A stretch of DNA of 64,000 bases from assembly GCF_001263175.1 (NCBI RefSeq), contig NZ_CP012332.1:3225501-3289500 (forward strand), given 5' to 3'. This document shows positions 14,718 through 25,900 of the stretch, in pieces. The notes beneath the pieces are model-generated. The model searched no databases. It was not told the DNA's origin and was given only the letters and a program-made list of their open reading frames with translations. The position numbers and the translations under genes were made by a program. Source of the DNA: Vulgatibacter incomptus. Its GTDB lineage: Bacteria > Myxococcota > Myxococcia > Myxococcales > Vulgatibacteraceae. The first letter of the stretch is position 1, and the number at the start of each line of letters is the position of its first letter.

Positions 14718-17700
14718 TCAGCCAGAAGCGCCCCAGGTAACGGCGAGCCAGAGATCACTCACCTTGTCGTCGAAGTAGAGCTTGATATCGCCCACCGGGT
14801 TCGCGGGGAAACCCTTGAACTGGCCCTTCAGCAAGGTCCCCACGGTTTCGTCCGGATTGAGGGTATCGCCATCGGACCCGTCGGGGCTGGCGGACACTTC
14901 GACCCTCGCGTTGCCGCTGAGCGCGAAGAGATCGGCCCGCTGCACGCGACCGAGGAGGCCCTTGCTCCAGAACGGATAGTGTTCGGGGCCAAGCTTGAAC
15001 TCCAAGGCGAATCGCTGGCCGACGCTGGGAACCTGCGCCTGGAACCTCGCCCATTCGCTCGGGAACTCATCTCGGATCGAGAACAGGCGGACGGATCCGG
15101 CGGCGCTGGACGCGGCGATTAGCTCCTTCAAGTTCGAGACGGCCTTATCTCGGAGCAACGACCCGCCTTCACGAGCGGTATAGCGGACGTGCAGGATGAC
15201 ATCGCTGATCGTCTCGAAGTCGAACTGGACCGGATCCCCCTTGGTCGGGTTCCCGGGCAACTCGAGCTGCCACTCGCTGTCCGCGCCCGAGTTTTCGAAC
15301 GGTAGATACCGCTCGTCGCGCAAGTTCGTCTCGAACAGGCCGCCGTCGTTCTGCGCCGAGCTCGTGACGATCGACTGTACGCTGCCGAGATAGTCTTCGA
15401 AACGATCGTCTTCCGCGCCGTCGCGAGCGTAGGCGCCGTCCTTGAGGATCGGCGTCTTCCGAATTCGGCTCTTGAGAAGGCTCAGCGTGCAGTTGACGCT
15501 CGCATACGGTCCGCTCACGCACGGGATGCTGACACCGACCGTCTTGATGCGACGGAAGAAGTGGCCCGGCCAATCCATGTCGAAGAGAGCCTCGGGAAGC
15601 TCCACTGTACAACGCCCCGTCCTCCTGAGGCTGAGGAGAGCTCGGGGATCTACCTGGAGCAAGCTCACATGTTTGGTCATCTCGTACTCGCGGTGGTTCA
15701 GCTCGTGGTACGCCACCTCCATTCGCTTGACATCGAGGGCGAGCTTCTCGCCGGCCAGGAGGCCCTCGTTTCCGGCGAGGTAACCGAACTGGAGGAAGGT
15801 CTGGTCCCGGTTCCCGAGCTCGTGCTGCAAGGCGCGCTCGGCTCGCTTGGCGACGTCGAAGGCGAGCTGGAAGCACTGAGAATAGAGCCCCTTCACCTCT
15901 CGCTTCATCCAGGCGTAGAGCGCCTTGTTCGTCTTCTTCCCCGAAGACTGCGTCCCCTCTTCGTTCAGGAAGCGATCGATCTCTCCGGCCTGCTCCATCT
16001 GCTTCCGATGGCTCTTCAGCTCCTGCTCGGCGATGGCTTCACGAAGCTGCGCGGCACGGAGCTGCTTGAAGGTCTGGGCGATCTCGCCGGCCGCCAAGTT
16101 GCTCTGGAACGCCCAGTCCTGTTCGCGCCGGCTGAAGGAGCCCACCCGGGCTGAGTTGGAGGCCTCGAAGGTGAGCTTGTCGGCGTCTGCCCGCGCATAG
16201 CTCGCCCAGAACGACATCACGCGTGACGCCCCGGAACCGCCGTAACTCGTGCTAGTTCCCACACCCAAGGGCGCCAGGTTGATCGAGAATTCAGGGATCG
16301 TGCTAAGCCCCGCGCCCACCTGTTCCTTCGCCGAGGCAGACCGGCTCGAGTCGCGAGCTTCCGACAGCCTCTTGATCTCGGCCAGTTCGTGGCTGCTGAC
16401 GATCTTCCCGCCCGACTCGCCAAGGGACGAGGCAATGTCGATCTCGATGTCACGCAGGGCGCCCACGGGCTCGGTCATCGCGAACTTGAGCTTTTCCAGG
16501 CTCTCTCGATCCAGCTCATCCAGTCCCGGAATCGCCTGCTCGATCTCGTCGGGCCCCTTTCCGAGCTGCAGCTCGTAGTAGGAGTAGCGCTGCACGGCGA
16601 GTTCGAGGGACTTGATCAGCCCTTCCTTCGCCTTGATGGCCTCCTGAAGTTGGCCGTACTTGATTTGCTCCGCCATCCCCAAGACCGTGCGCTCATGCTT
16701 CGCGCGCAGGATCGCGAGCGACTCGCCGTCTTCCTTCTCCATGGCCGAGAGAAGGCCACTCCCGAGCGACTTGACCTCCTGGACGAGCTCGTTGGCCTTC
16801 TGCACCAGGACCTGGAAGCGGACCAGGGGCAGGGGCTGGCTCAGGCCATTGACGATGCTCCCGACATCAAGACCGGCGGCGGCGGCTCGGGCCAGGAGCG
16901 CCGGATCGATGGGCGGCTCGAAGAGCGCGAGCTGTCGAAAGACTCCCTGGAGGTTGAGGCTGTTGCGGATCTTGAAGAGACGATCCGCGACGGTGTCCCA
17001 ATATCCGAGCAGCTTGTCGTTCCGCGGGACCCCGAAGTAGAGCGCCTTCCCAAGGCTGCGGATCGTGGCGACGTGCGCGCTCGATCCCGAGGTCTCCGTC
17101 GGGAAGGGCAACACGGCGAAGGGGATATCCGCCTCTACTTCTCGCATCACCGTCCCGAACTGCTTGAGATCCTTCCTCAGGTTTACGTAGGTCTGCGGGC
17201 GGACGGAGCCCACCTTCGGTACGGCCTCCGGGCGGGGGCCCAGGATGTTCGCCGCCAACACATAGACCATGAGAGCTTCATCGATGGCCTCGCCGGTATC
17301 CTGCCGGAACAACGAGTCCCCCCAGGCGATGAGGTTGTCCAGGTAGGCCATGACCGTCTTGTACATGTAGGCCGGGTGGCGATACCGGGCGATGACGTGC
17401 GGCCGGAAGGGCGCGTTGCTCCAGGCTTCAATGCTTCGTACCGTCTCGTTTCGAAGCTCCTCGTCGGCGCCGGTAGCGAGGTTGACCAGGAGGTCCTGGA
17501 TCTGCCTCACGTCCGCCGACTGGAACGGACGAACCTTCCAGAAGCGTGCGGGGGTCGGGCCCTCGCTGTCATCGGTCGGGTCGAAGAGGTAATGGAACCA
17601 CTGCTGGGCTTCCGCGAAGCGCTGGTTCTGGCTCAGATGGATGGCGATGGCGAGCGGCGCGTGAAAGAAGACTTCCCAGTTGTAGGCCGAATAGGCGCCG

Positions 17701-18470
17701 CCCGAGGAAAAATCGAGCTCCTTGGCTGGATACGGCTTCAAGACGAGGCGCGACGGGTCATACTCTTTCTGGAAAAAAGATCCATCATAGAGTACGGGCC
17801 GCTGCTGGCTCTTAACGAACACCACTCGCGTGCCACTAGCGATTTCGATCTGCGATCCGCCTCTCGCTACGACCGAAGTGCTCGCGGGCAACGTCGCCGA
17901 CCTGCCGTCCGGGAGCGTGACCGACGTCGCCCCTCGCAGCTTGACCTCCACGCCGCTCACGAGGATGCCCGCCTGCCTCGGGTTCAAAACGATGTCCGAA
18001 CCTGCGTGCGGCGTCACGCCAATCCCGTCAATCAGGATCACCGCCGCGGGCGCCCCGACAGACGCAGACGGCGTGCCACCCACGGCGAGCGCCTTCGCGG
18101 GCGTCAGCGTGATCTTCTGGCCACCCGAGAGCGTGGCCTCGACGCTCGCGAGGAGCGTGATCTCGGACTGTGCGCTCAGGTTGACGATAGCGTCCTTCGG
18201 CAGAGAGACCTCCACGCTTCCCGGGAGAGAGATCCCGCCCTTCACGTAGTCCGTGTCCGCCGCCTGGAGCCCCCGCACGCCGCCGCGGAGCAACCTTTGG
18301 ACGAGCTGGCCGATGTAGGGGTGGGAGTGAGAATGGAACCGATAGCGGACGTCGCGATCCTGGATGACAACGTACTTCGCGTCCTTCTTTCCGTAAATCG
18401 CCGACGCGATGAACCAAGTCTCTGCTTCTTTTTGATTGATATACTGTAGATTAGAATTAAAACGTTCCAT
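14718..18470 (-). CDS. TcA-type toxin subunit, part 3 (pore-forming and TcB-binding region)
   Basis: 1250 residues; ATG at 18470 has AGGAGAG about 7 bases upstream. The start (YRFHSHSHPYIGQLVQRLLRGGVRGLQ) and the stretch GAYSAYNWEVFFHAPLAIA with QRFAEAQQWFHYLFDPT (about 258-300) are conserved TcA C-terminal signatures. Long helices around 560-880 (QEAIKAKEGLIKSLELAV and similar) correspond to the pore shaft. The last 250 residues form the TcB-binding end (ILHVRYTAREGG). Residues about 75-225 are an extra beta-rich, Ser/Thr/Val/Gly-rich insert (VEVSLPKDAIVNLSAQ, VEVKLRGATSVTLPDG) that I do not recognise from ordinary TcA. Family knowledge: TcA pentamers bind cells and inject the TcBC cargo. 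It follows TcA2 after 17 bases, so co-translated. Confidence 0.88.
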   Translation of the reverse strand: MERFNSNLQYINQKEAETWFIASAIYGKKDAKYVVIQDRDVRYRFHSHSHPYIGQLVQRLLRGGVRGLQAADTDYVKGGISLPGSVEVSLPKDAIVNLSAQSEITLLASVEATLSGGQKITLTPAKALAVGGTPSASVGAPAAVILIDGIGVTPHAGSDIVLNPRQAGILVSGVEVKLRGATSVTLPDGRSATLPASTSVVARGGSQIEIASGTRVVFVKSQQRPVLYDGSFFQKEYDPSRLVLKPYPAKELDFSSGGAYSAYNWEVFFHAPLAIAIHLSQNQRFAEAQQWFHYLFDPTDDSEGPTPARFWKVRPFQSADVRQIQDLLVNLATGADEELRNETVRSIEAWSNAPFRPHVIARYRHPAYMYKTVMAYLDNLIAWGDSLFRQDTGEAIDEALMVYVLAANILGPRPEAVPKVGSVRPQTYVNLRKDLKQFGTVMREVEADIPFAVLPFPTETSGSSAHVATIRSLGKALYFGVPRNDKLLGYWDTVADRLFKIRNSLNLQGVFRQLALFEPPIDPALLARAAAAGLDVGSIVNGLSQPLPLVRFQVLVQKANELVQEVKSLGSGLLSAMEKEDGESLAILRAKHERTVLGMAEQIKYGQLQEAIKAKEGLIKSLELAVQRYSYYELQLGKGPDEIEQAIPGLDELDRESLEKLKFAMTEPVGALRDIEIDIASSLGESGGKIVSSHELAEIKRLSEARDSSRSASAKEQVGAGLSTIPEFSINLAPLGVGTSTSYGGSGASRVMSFWASYARADADKLTFEASNSARVGSFSRREQDWAFQSNLAAGEIAQTFKQLRAAQLREAIAEQELKSHRKQMEQAGEIDRFLNEEGTQSSGKKTNKALYAWMKREVKGLYSQCFQLAFDVAKRAERALQHELGNRDQTFLQFGYLAGNEGLLAGEKLALDVKRMEVAYHELNHREYEMTKHVSLLQVDPRALLSLRRTGRCTVELPEALFDMDWPGHFFRRIKTVGVSIPCVSGPYASVNCTLSLLKSRIRKTPILKDGAYARDGAEDDRFEDYLGSVQSIVTSSAQNDGGLFETNLRDERYLPFENSGADSEWQLELPGNPTKGDPVQFDFETISDVILHVRYTAREGGSLLRDKAVSNLKELIAASSAAGSVRLFSIRDEFPSEWARFQAQVPSVGQRFALEFKLGPEHYPFWSKGLLGRVQRADLFALSGNARVEVSASPDGSDGDTLNPDETVGTLLKGQFKGFPANPVGDIKLYFDDKVSDLWLAVTWGASG

Positions 18471-18487
18471 GGCTTCTCTCCTGATCG

Positions 18488-21400
18488 CTACTTAATGGCT
18501 TTGCTGGACGAAACACCGGAAATCGCTGCGAGATGCTCCCCGAGCGCGGCGTTCATGCCGGCAGGCCCGACGAGATTGAGTCCTCCCGCGGCGCTCGTGA
18601 GGCCGGCCTGCGCGAGGGCCTTCGCGTCGCCCACGAGACGCCCTGTGTCGCCCGCCGGCAGACTGCTCGCGGGATGGACCGGCACGGTCACCTCACCCGA
18701 CGCGACGGCCGTGGCGAGCTCCTCGTGAGCGAGAACTCGGACGTCCAGACGACCTCGCGCGCCGATGGGGTTGTTGTCGTAAAGGATGGCCGTCCCGGAG
18801 TTCACCAGCCAATCCGATCCGTCCTGCACCTGCCGCTTAGAGTAGGGATCGGGATTAATCCGAACCGACACGATCGGACCCGCTAGGTCCGGAATTGGGA
18901 ACTGCTTGTGTACGAACGTCTTGTCGAGGTCCAGCAGCTTGAGAGGCCCGGGCATGCGCGTCAGCCATTCATCCCACTCCTCGACCGTTCGCTCCGTTAC
19001 CCGTGGCTCGACGAAGAGCGTGTTCCTGGAGTCTTGATAGAAGATCGGCTTCGTCAGCGCGGCGACCTCATTGAGGCCCGCCTTGATGGCAGCCTTCACC
19101 GCGGTCGGATCGCGAGCAGCAATCGACGCGAGATCCGGATGAAGATCGATGTCGTGGTCGGCAGTCAGGATCGAGTGCTTCCCGGTATTACCCAGGATGG
19201 CAAGCGGCTTCTTTTCTCCGGTCGAACTAGACTGTGACGTCTCCCTATGGGGCGCAAAACTCACGGTGAACTGGCCGCCGTCTGCCTTGCCTAGATACTG
19301 CGTAGCATTAATAATGCTCGAACTATACACGTTGTCGGGCACCTCCTTTCGTTTCCTCTTCTCTGGGAGGCTATTCCGGCTCTCGAGATAGAATGCATTC
19401 TCAAACGGGTCGCCCAGATGCACGAAGACGCCACGCTCCTCCCCGGCCTCCCCATCGCGTTCCTTGGAGACATGAACGGAGATGGAGCGGATGTCCTTGT
19501 CGAACTTGTTGCCGTCGCGCCATGTAGCCGTGATCCGCTGATCGTCCAACGTCGAGGGCCCGCCGGACTCCCGCGTCAGCCACTCACCGTTGAGATACTC
19601 GCTCCAATGAAGCTGCGCCTCCAGATCGGACTCGACCTTGACAGTGAGGTCCTCTGTGTCCGTGAGATCCAATGACTCCGAAGCCCTCTGAGCCGGCTTC
19701 TCGACGAAGGTGACCCAGAAGAGGTAGAGCCTGTCACGCCAGACTACCGGCGCGAGGTGGTCTCCCTCGATCTCCGCGGTCACGGGCTCCCAGGGGGTCC
19801 ACATCTGGCCCACGTACCGACGATAGAAATACTTGTACGGCTCGGCATATGTGCGCCCGATGACGTGCAGCGTATTCTGTGCAGGATCAATCTTATTCTC
19901 GATGTGCATGGCCACGATGTTGAGCCGTGCGAGCTCTTCGAGCTTTCGGAGGTAGGCGAGGAACGCGTCCTCGGCGAGATCGTTGGAGACGTCACCCGAA
20001 AGCAACGTGCTCTCCAACTCTCGGAAGATGTGCGTCTTGTCGTCGCGGAATTCGGGCTCGAGCCAGTTCTCGGGGAAGAGGAAGATCTTGCGGTTCGCCT
20101 CCCAGACCCTGTAGCGCTTCATCCACTCCCACTGGGCGGCGTTGATGAGGCCAGCCGGCGGGACGTCGGCCTCGAGATTGAGCAGGCATCTCTGGACGAA
20201 GAGCTGCACCGATGCGGTCGCGAGCCGAATTCGGGACGTCTGGATGACGGGCTCCATGCCCGGATCGATGAGGAAGTACTCGTAGAGCTGCTCCAAACGG
20301 GTAAAGCCACGCTGGTGCATCACGTAGCTGGACAGAGCGTCGCGCTGGCGCTTGCGCAACTTGTCGAAGATCGGCTTTGCGATCCGCTGCCACTCTTCCG
20401 GCTCGGAGCCGGCCTTGATTGTGTCTGCAAGATCCCTCGCGATCGCGAAGCTCTGACCGGAATCTCTGTTGTCGACGATCCGGGTCCAGCCGACCACCGA
20501 GGCCACCGAGACGCCGATGCGCTCGATCGCCTCCAGGGCCTCCCACAGCCGCAGCAAGGGTCGTTCGTTGTCGAAGTCCGATAGGGTCTGGAGCGCCTTC
20601 GCGGCGTCCCTCACCACGTCGCTGTCGCGGCGGGCGAGCTTGGCGATGGTTGCATAGACCTTGCCGGGGTCACCAATTTCCTTCCCCGCCTCATCTGCTT
20701 TGAACACAGCGATGAGGTCATCCGTGCCCTCGGAGAGCACGCTCCTCGCCCTGACGTACCCCAGAAGTCGGAGAAACTGGTCGAACAGCTTCTTAGCGCC
20801 TTTAAGAGAAACACCTCCCGAGGAGGTGGGCAGCGCCTTTAGATCCAGGCCGCAGAATGAACTGGCGTGGGTCAGCAGGTAGCGCAGCTCACTCTCCTTC
20901 AGGCGAAGGCCCTGTGCGAGAGCCAGAACCTTCGTCAGCAACTCGACGGCGGCCTCGAAAGAACGGGCCGGGGAGAGCACGAGCTGCGACAAGGGTCCCT
21001 TGGGGAGCGTCTCACCCTGGACCCGAACCCGCGCATCGCGGCCTCCCAAATGCTGCAGCGTGATGGAGAATCTGTATGGCGTACCCGGCTCGAGCTCGAG
21101 GTACTCGGTCGGCTTACCACCCAACACAGCGCCGTCCGCACCCGCTTTGCCGCTCCAGAACTGCCCTCCGGGGAGGTGATCGAAGCGCACTTCGGCTTTC
21201 GCGTCCTTTTTGTCAAGTTCGACGAAAATGCGGTAGGCCCCCGCGGTGGGCACCTCGAGGTAGCCGTCGAACCTCGCGCTCTTCGCCTCGGCGGGCCGCA
21301 GCGGAACAGCGCCGTCTTTGAGGTCCGTATCGGCGGTCGGAACGACGAGCGTGCAGATGGCCGATCCGCTCGCATCCTCCGAAGCGAAGAACTCTACTTC

Positions 21401-22861
21401 CACCCCGCGTCCACGGCCCTCAGACAAAGCCGTTAGCAGGGGTTTCGGCGCGGCCTTCGGCATGCCCAACATCTGGACGTCCGTGAGCAGCGACTCGACG
21501 AGCTCCGGCTCGGCAGCCGTGTCCGCGATTAGCGCTTGGACTACGAGCTGTCGGATCAGGCGATCCTTCTGGAGGAGCTCCTCTTCACTCATGCTCTCCG
21601 GATCGGGAGGGATCGGGTGCTCGGATCGGATCCTCTCGATGCCATCGGCCAGGCTCTTAAAGAGGCCAGCCGTGTGCGCTCGGTCGGGACGATATTTGCC
21701 GGTCTCGTCAAACCGGTGCCTCAGGAGGTAGTCGAGATCCTCCACCTTGAACGAAGACTGCTTGACGTTCTCGACGGTCTCCACGAAACCAAGCGTTTCG
21801 GAAAATGGATGATCGCCTTCGATCGACGAGATCGGTCCGGAATGCAGAGGCTTGAACGGATCCAGGCCGGAGAGCTGCTTCAGGGCGATCAGCTCGGGCA
21901 TGGAGAGCTTGAGTCCCCTGGCGAGGAGCGCGTACCGGTAGAGGAGCGTGACGTGCTCGAGGGAGAGCACCGCGCTATCCAGCGACTTACCCGCGTCCTC
22001 GAGGACGATCCGCACCTCCTCCGCGGTGAGCCCCAGCGCCCTCTGCAGAGCCACGAGGTGACCCTTCAAGAGGCCATATTCCCTGCCTGCCAACTGGGCG
22101 GCGTCCAATAGGAGGCCGACCATCGGGCTCTGCGAGAGCTCCGCCTTCTCTTCGTCGGTGAGCACGCCCTTGACGGAGAGGCGCTGGATCCTGCGCTCTT
22201 CATCGTACGAGAACAGAATCCTCTCCGAGTGGGCCGAATTGATCTGGTCCGCGGGCGCGACGTCCTCTAGGTGGACCTCGAACCAGCGATCCCTCGCCTT
22301 CTCCGAGATCCACGCCTCCGACAAATAGTCTCCGTAGGGATGATCGAATACGTCATCGGCCTTCAGGACCGTCGGCCGGAGGAAGAGCTGCGCATACAAG
22401 GACCCGCTCCCGAACGTCCCCAGGTTCGCCCAGATCGCGGTGAGCTTCTCGCGGCTCGACTTGCCGGTTCGGAGCGCCTCGTCCAGGCTCTTGAGGTGGG
22501 CGATGTAGATGAGGCCAGTCCGCAGCGCATTGCCGAAGGGGGACTCCGCTGGGACGAAGGTCCGAAGGGCCGCGTCGGTCTCGCCCATCGTCCAGCCGAG
22601 CTTGCGCCAGAGCCGTACGAACAGGTTCAGCCGCAGGAAGGCGTTTCCATCCGCGTTCCTTCCGTCGGCGTATTGGAGTGTCGTCGAGTCGAAATCGCAG
22701 CTCGCGGTCGGATCGGCGAGCACCAAGACTTCCGAGGACGGAATGGCCTCAAGTGCGGAGATCAGGTTCGCCCGAGTCACTCCGTGCGTATTTCCGAAGG
22801 CTAGGAGGCGCTCTTCGAACGCCTGATAATCCCGCATCGCCTGCCACTGGGCCGGCTCCAA
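18488..22861 (-). CDS. TcA-type toxin subunit, part 2 (PA14 and neuraminidase-like region)
   Basis: 1457 residues if the TTG at 22861 is used; the first ATG is at 22837 and neither has a convincing Shine-Dalgarno. RLNLFVRLWRKLGWTMGETDAA (about 70) is the usual TcA motif following the VRP1 region. Residues about 495-620 look like a PA14 carbohydrate-binding domain (ARFDGYLEVPTAGAYRIFVE, VRFDHLPGGQFW). Residues about 1010-1060 (KYFYRRYVGQMWTPWEPV, VVWRDRLYLFWVTF) mark the neuraminidase-like region. It lies in the same frame as TcA1, which stops 57 bases upstream, and the bases between read as protein in another frame. TcA1 and TcA2 were probably one ORF and may still be one if the sequence contains small errors. 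Confidence 0.85.
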   Translation of the reverse strand: MEPAQWQAMRDYQAFEERLLAFGNTHGVTRANLISALEAIPSSEVLVLADPTASCDFDSTTLQYADGRNADGNAFLRLNLFVRLWRKLGWTMGETDAALRTFVPAESPFGNALRTGLIYIAHLKSLDEALRTGKSSREKLTAIWANLGTFGSGSLYAQLFLRPTVLKADDVFDHPYGDYLSEAWISEKARDRWFEVHLEDVAPADQINSAHSERILFSYDEERRIQRLSVKGVLTDEEKAELSQSPMVGLLLDAAQLAGREYGLLKGHLVALQRALGLTAEEVRIVLEDAGKSLDSAVLSLEHVTLLYRYALLARGLKLSMPELIALKQLSGLDPFKPLHSGPISSIEGDHPFSETLGFVETVENVKQSSFKVEDLDYLLRHRFDETGKYRPDRAHTAGLFKSLADGIERIRSEHPIPPDPESMSEEELLQKDRLIRQLVVQALIADTAAEPELVESLLTDVQMLGMPKAAPKPLLTALSEGRGRGVEVEFFASEDASGSAICTLVVPTADTDLKDGAVPLRPAEAKSARFDGYLEVPTAGAYRIFVELDKKDAKAEVRFDHLPGGQFWSGKAGADGAVLGGKPTEYLELEPGTPYRFSITLQHLGGRDARVRVQGETLPKGPLSQLVLSPARSFEAAVELLTKVLALAQGLRLKESELRYLLTHASSFCGLDLKALPTSSGGVSLKGAKKLFDQFLRLLGYVRARSVLSEGTDDLIAVFKADEAGKEIGDPGKVYATIAKLARRDSDVVRDAAKALQTLSDFDNERPLLRLWEALEAIERIGVSVASVVGWTRIVDNRDSGQSFAIARDLADTIKAGSEPEEWQRIAKPIFDKLRKRQRDALSSYVMHQRGFTRLEQLYEYFLIDPGMEPVIQTSRIRLATASVQLFVQRCLLNLEADVPPAGLINAAQWEWMKRYRVWEANRKIFLFPENWLEPEFRDDKTHIFRELESTLLSGDVSNDLAEDAFLAYLRKLEELARLNIVAMHIENKIDPAQNTLHVIGRTYAEPYKYFYRRYVGQMWTPWEPVTAEIEGDHLAPVVWRDRLYLFWVTFVEKPAQRASESLDLTDTEDLTVKVESDLEAQLHWSEYLNGEWLTRESGGPSTLDDQRITATWRDGNKFDKDIRSISVHVSKERDGEAGEERGVFVHLGDPFENAFYLESRNSLPEKRKRKEVPDNVYSSSIINATQYLGKADGGQFTVSFAPHRETSQSSSTGEKKPLAILGNTGKHSILTADHDIDLHPDLASIAARDPTAVKAAIKAGLNEVAALTKPIFYQDSRNTLFVEPRVTERTVEEWDEWLTRMPGPLKLLDLDKTFVHKQFPIPDLAGPIVSVRINPDPYSKRQVQDGSDWLVNSGTAILYDNNPIGARGRLDVRVLAHEELATAVASGEVTVPVHPASSLPAGDTGRLVGDAKALAQAGLTSAAGGLNLVGPAGMNAALGEHLAAISGVSSSKAIK

Positions 22862-22918
22862 AAGCCTCTTCTCGGAATCAGAGAGCGAGTCCGGATCCTT
22901 CTCGAGGAGAGCCTTATT

Positions 22919-25900
22919 CTAATCGAAGAGAACCTTGTTGTCCGGATCGAGATACGCCATGACGTCTGAGATGCCGACGCCAAGCTTGTACGCCACCGAG
23001 AGCTCCGTGAGCTTCGGGTTGACGAACGCCGTCTGAATGAGCGCGGTCAGCTCCTTGTAAGTGACGCCGAGCCGGCGCGAGAGCGCCTTCGCGGAGTTCA
23101 GGTCGATCCGCTGATGCGTACTCCCGTCCACCAGGACCGTGGTCGCATCGTCAGCAGTACCGAAACCGTAATACTCGAACCACTTGTCCGGCGCGGTCGG
23201 ATCGGTGAGGAGCCCGACCTCGGCGGGCGACAGCCCCAAAGACTCCATGAAGATCGCCGCCCGATCGTAGCTCCGGGTCACGTCGAAGAGCTTATCCGTC
23301 GGGCGGAAGATCTCGAGCAGCCGCCACAGCGGCACCTCGAAATGCTCACAGAAGGCCCGTGCCGTCTCGATCCAGAGATCGAACGGGAGCGCCAGGGGGT
23401 ACTTGGCGAGGCTGACCTTCTCATAGGCCTTCCGGATGATATTCTGCGGCTCGGCGAGGAGCTCGGGGGTCGTCGCGTCCCCGGTGTCTCTCGCAGCCGC
23501 GGGATCCAGCGCTCCGTTGGCGACGTAGTACTCGAGGATCTCGTTAACAAGATCGATGTACGGGAGCGCGGTGTTTGTGTTCTCGCAGGTCAGCGGAATG
23601 GCGGCGAGATCCGGGCGCCTGGCGATGAGCGCATCGTAAGGGTTCTTATATTTTGACGTATACTCCTGCTGCCCATGAGTCTCCTTCCAGAGCTCCTGGA
23701 AGTTCGCCCACACCTGCGGCTCAGGATCGAGGAACTGCAGAAGATCGACGAGGTAGGCCGCGGGGCTGAGCACCGAGCGACAGTGCTCGCACTCACAATA
23801 GTCCATAGAGCCAAAGAGGGACTCCATGGTCGGGAATTGCTTGACGAGCTGTGCCTTGGCGCTGTCTCGGAGCTGCGCTGGCGCGGACATCCCAGAGAGC
23901 GGAAGTTCACTCTCGAGCTTCTTGGCGATCCCGAACAAGTTGTAGGTGACGCTGCTCACCTGCCTGGCCCTCTGATAGACCAGGTGAAGCTCTGTCGAGG
24001 CGGGGAGAGCGCCGTAGAGAGCCTTATATTTTGCAGCATAGAGATCCGAGAAGACATTCTCGCTATACGCCATGACGTCGTAGGCCGACGTCATCCCGAG
24101 GGCCGACAGCACGGCCATCGAGTCGGTGCTCGGGGTGATCTGAGCCACCCGCTGTAGGATCGACACCTGGCTCTTCGCCGCTTCGAAGTCCGCCTCGGAC
24201 ATCCCCGCTTTGGCTCCGGTATAGGTTGCGAAGAAGGTTCGGACCGGGGTCTGACCCAGTCGAAAACCCTGCGACGCTGCGGCACCAAGGAGCTGGGCGG
24301 TGATGGCGCGGGCCGCACCGAGCTCGAAAAGACCGTCGCGCTGGATTCTTCGGGCCATGACCTGGGTCGGGTAGCTCAGCCTGATCTTGCGGGCCGAATC
24401 CTCGGCCCAGAGGTTGCGGCGCGCTTCGACGGTCGCGCCGGCGTACGCGGTCGGAATCAAGGCGTCGAGTTGCTGCTTCTGCGTCGGCGTGAGGTTGTCA
24501 CCACGAGGTACCCCGGCAGCATCATGAATCTCATTCACCCACGATGCCGCGAGGTCGAAATTCAGATCGACGAGCTCCGCCGGATCGGTGCGGTTCTGCT
24601 GAAGCCGGGTCGTCAGCTTTTCGCTTCCCGCGGTGAGGAAGGCCAGCTTGCCCTGGAGCTTGAGGGTGCTCACCTGAGTGGCGCTGAGGCCCTTGTCGAG
24701 AGCGGCCTGCCAGAGGTCGCCCGAGCCGCCGCTGTGGTCGAGGAAGACCTCCGCAAATTTCGTTCGATCGGAGGCGCTGAGGCCGGGGGAGGCATCGAGC
24801 ATCTCCGCGTATGTCGACCTCGATCCGGGCAACGGCACCGAGAGCCTCACCGCGCTCGAGAAGGCGGTGAACTTTCCTTTGAACTGCGCCAGAGCCTGGT
24901 CGTCCAGGGTGATGATCCCTTCGTCACGGACCTTCCGAATCGCGTCATCGGCGACGCCGGGATCGACCTGTGCGAGGAGCGACTTTTCCGAAGGCATCCC
25001 CGCGCGGAGAAGTCCGTACAGAACCTCGGTCGAGAGTCCAATGCTCACATCTCCGGCGAGGCGTTGCGCAGAGGCGCCGAGAGCCAGGAGCCTCGCATCC
25101 CAGCCGGTCATGCGGTTCAAATAGGAGAGGTCCTGACGATCAGCGCTTTCCTGCGCGGTAGCCAGGCTCTGCAGGGTAGCGAACTTCGCCACGTCGGCGG
25201 TGAGCCGCTTGTACTCGGAATCCGGCGGCCGAATCGAGGTCGGGGCCACGAGATCCACCACGGGCGGCGTCTCTTCCAAAGAGAGAGTGAACGGCTTCGA
25301 GAGTGTGGTCTCCGTTGTTCCGCTGAGAGCCCGGATCTCCAAAACCATCGGATTGCCAACTGGGGTGAACGAAATGGAGTAGACGCCGCCTTTGAGCGTA
25401 TTGGTGTTGCCCAGCAACGAGGCGGCGGTTCCACCGAAGTTGCGTCTGTAGAGTTTGAGCGCCAGGCTTTCTGCGGGCATGCCGTTCTCGAAGCGGACCC
25501 TGCCGCCGATCCTCCTCGAGGAAGAGCTCAACGCGACGGGTACGCTGAGGTCGATGGTCTCCCACTTTTTCGCGGCGCTGCGGACGGGGGAGCTCGCAAG
25601 GGGAGCGCCCTTCTCATTCATCGCCACGACGCGAAGGTCGACGGACGGGTTTTCGGGGAGGGGCTCGTAGCGGATCGTGTAGCGACCTTCAGCGTCTGTG
25701 ACATCCGCCCCTAGGCGTACTCCAGTCCCGCCACCATGGAAGGCGCTGACGGGAACGCCCTGCATCGGAACGAGGTCCCCCTCCCGGCGGACCAGTCCGC
25801 TAACGACCTGGCCTTGGCTCGGGATGATGACCGTCACGTTCACATTGACCGGCCCTCCCTCGCTGAAGAGCTTGTTCAGCGCGTCGGCGGTTGCGCTATC

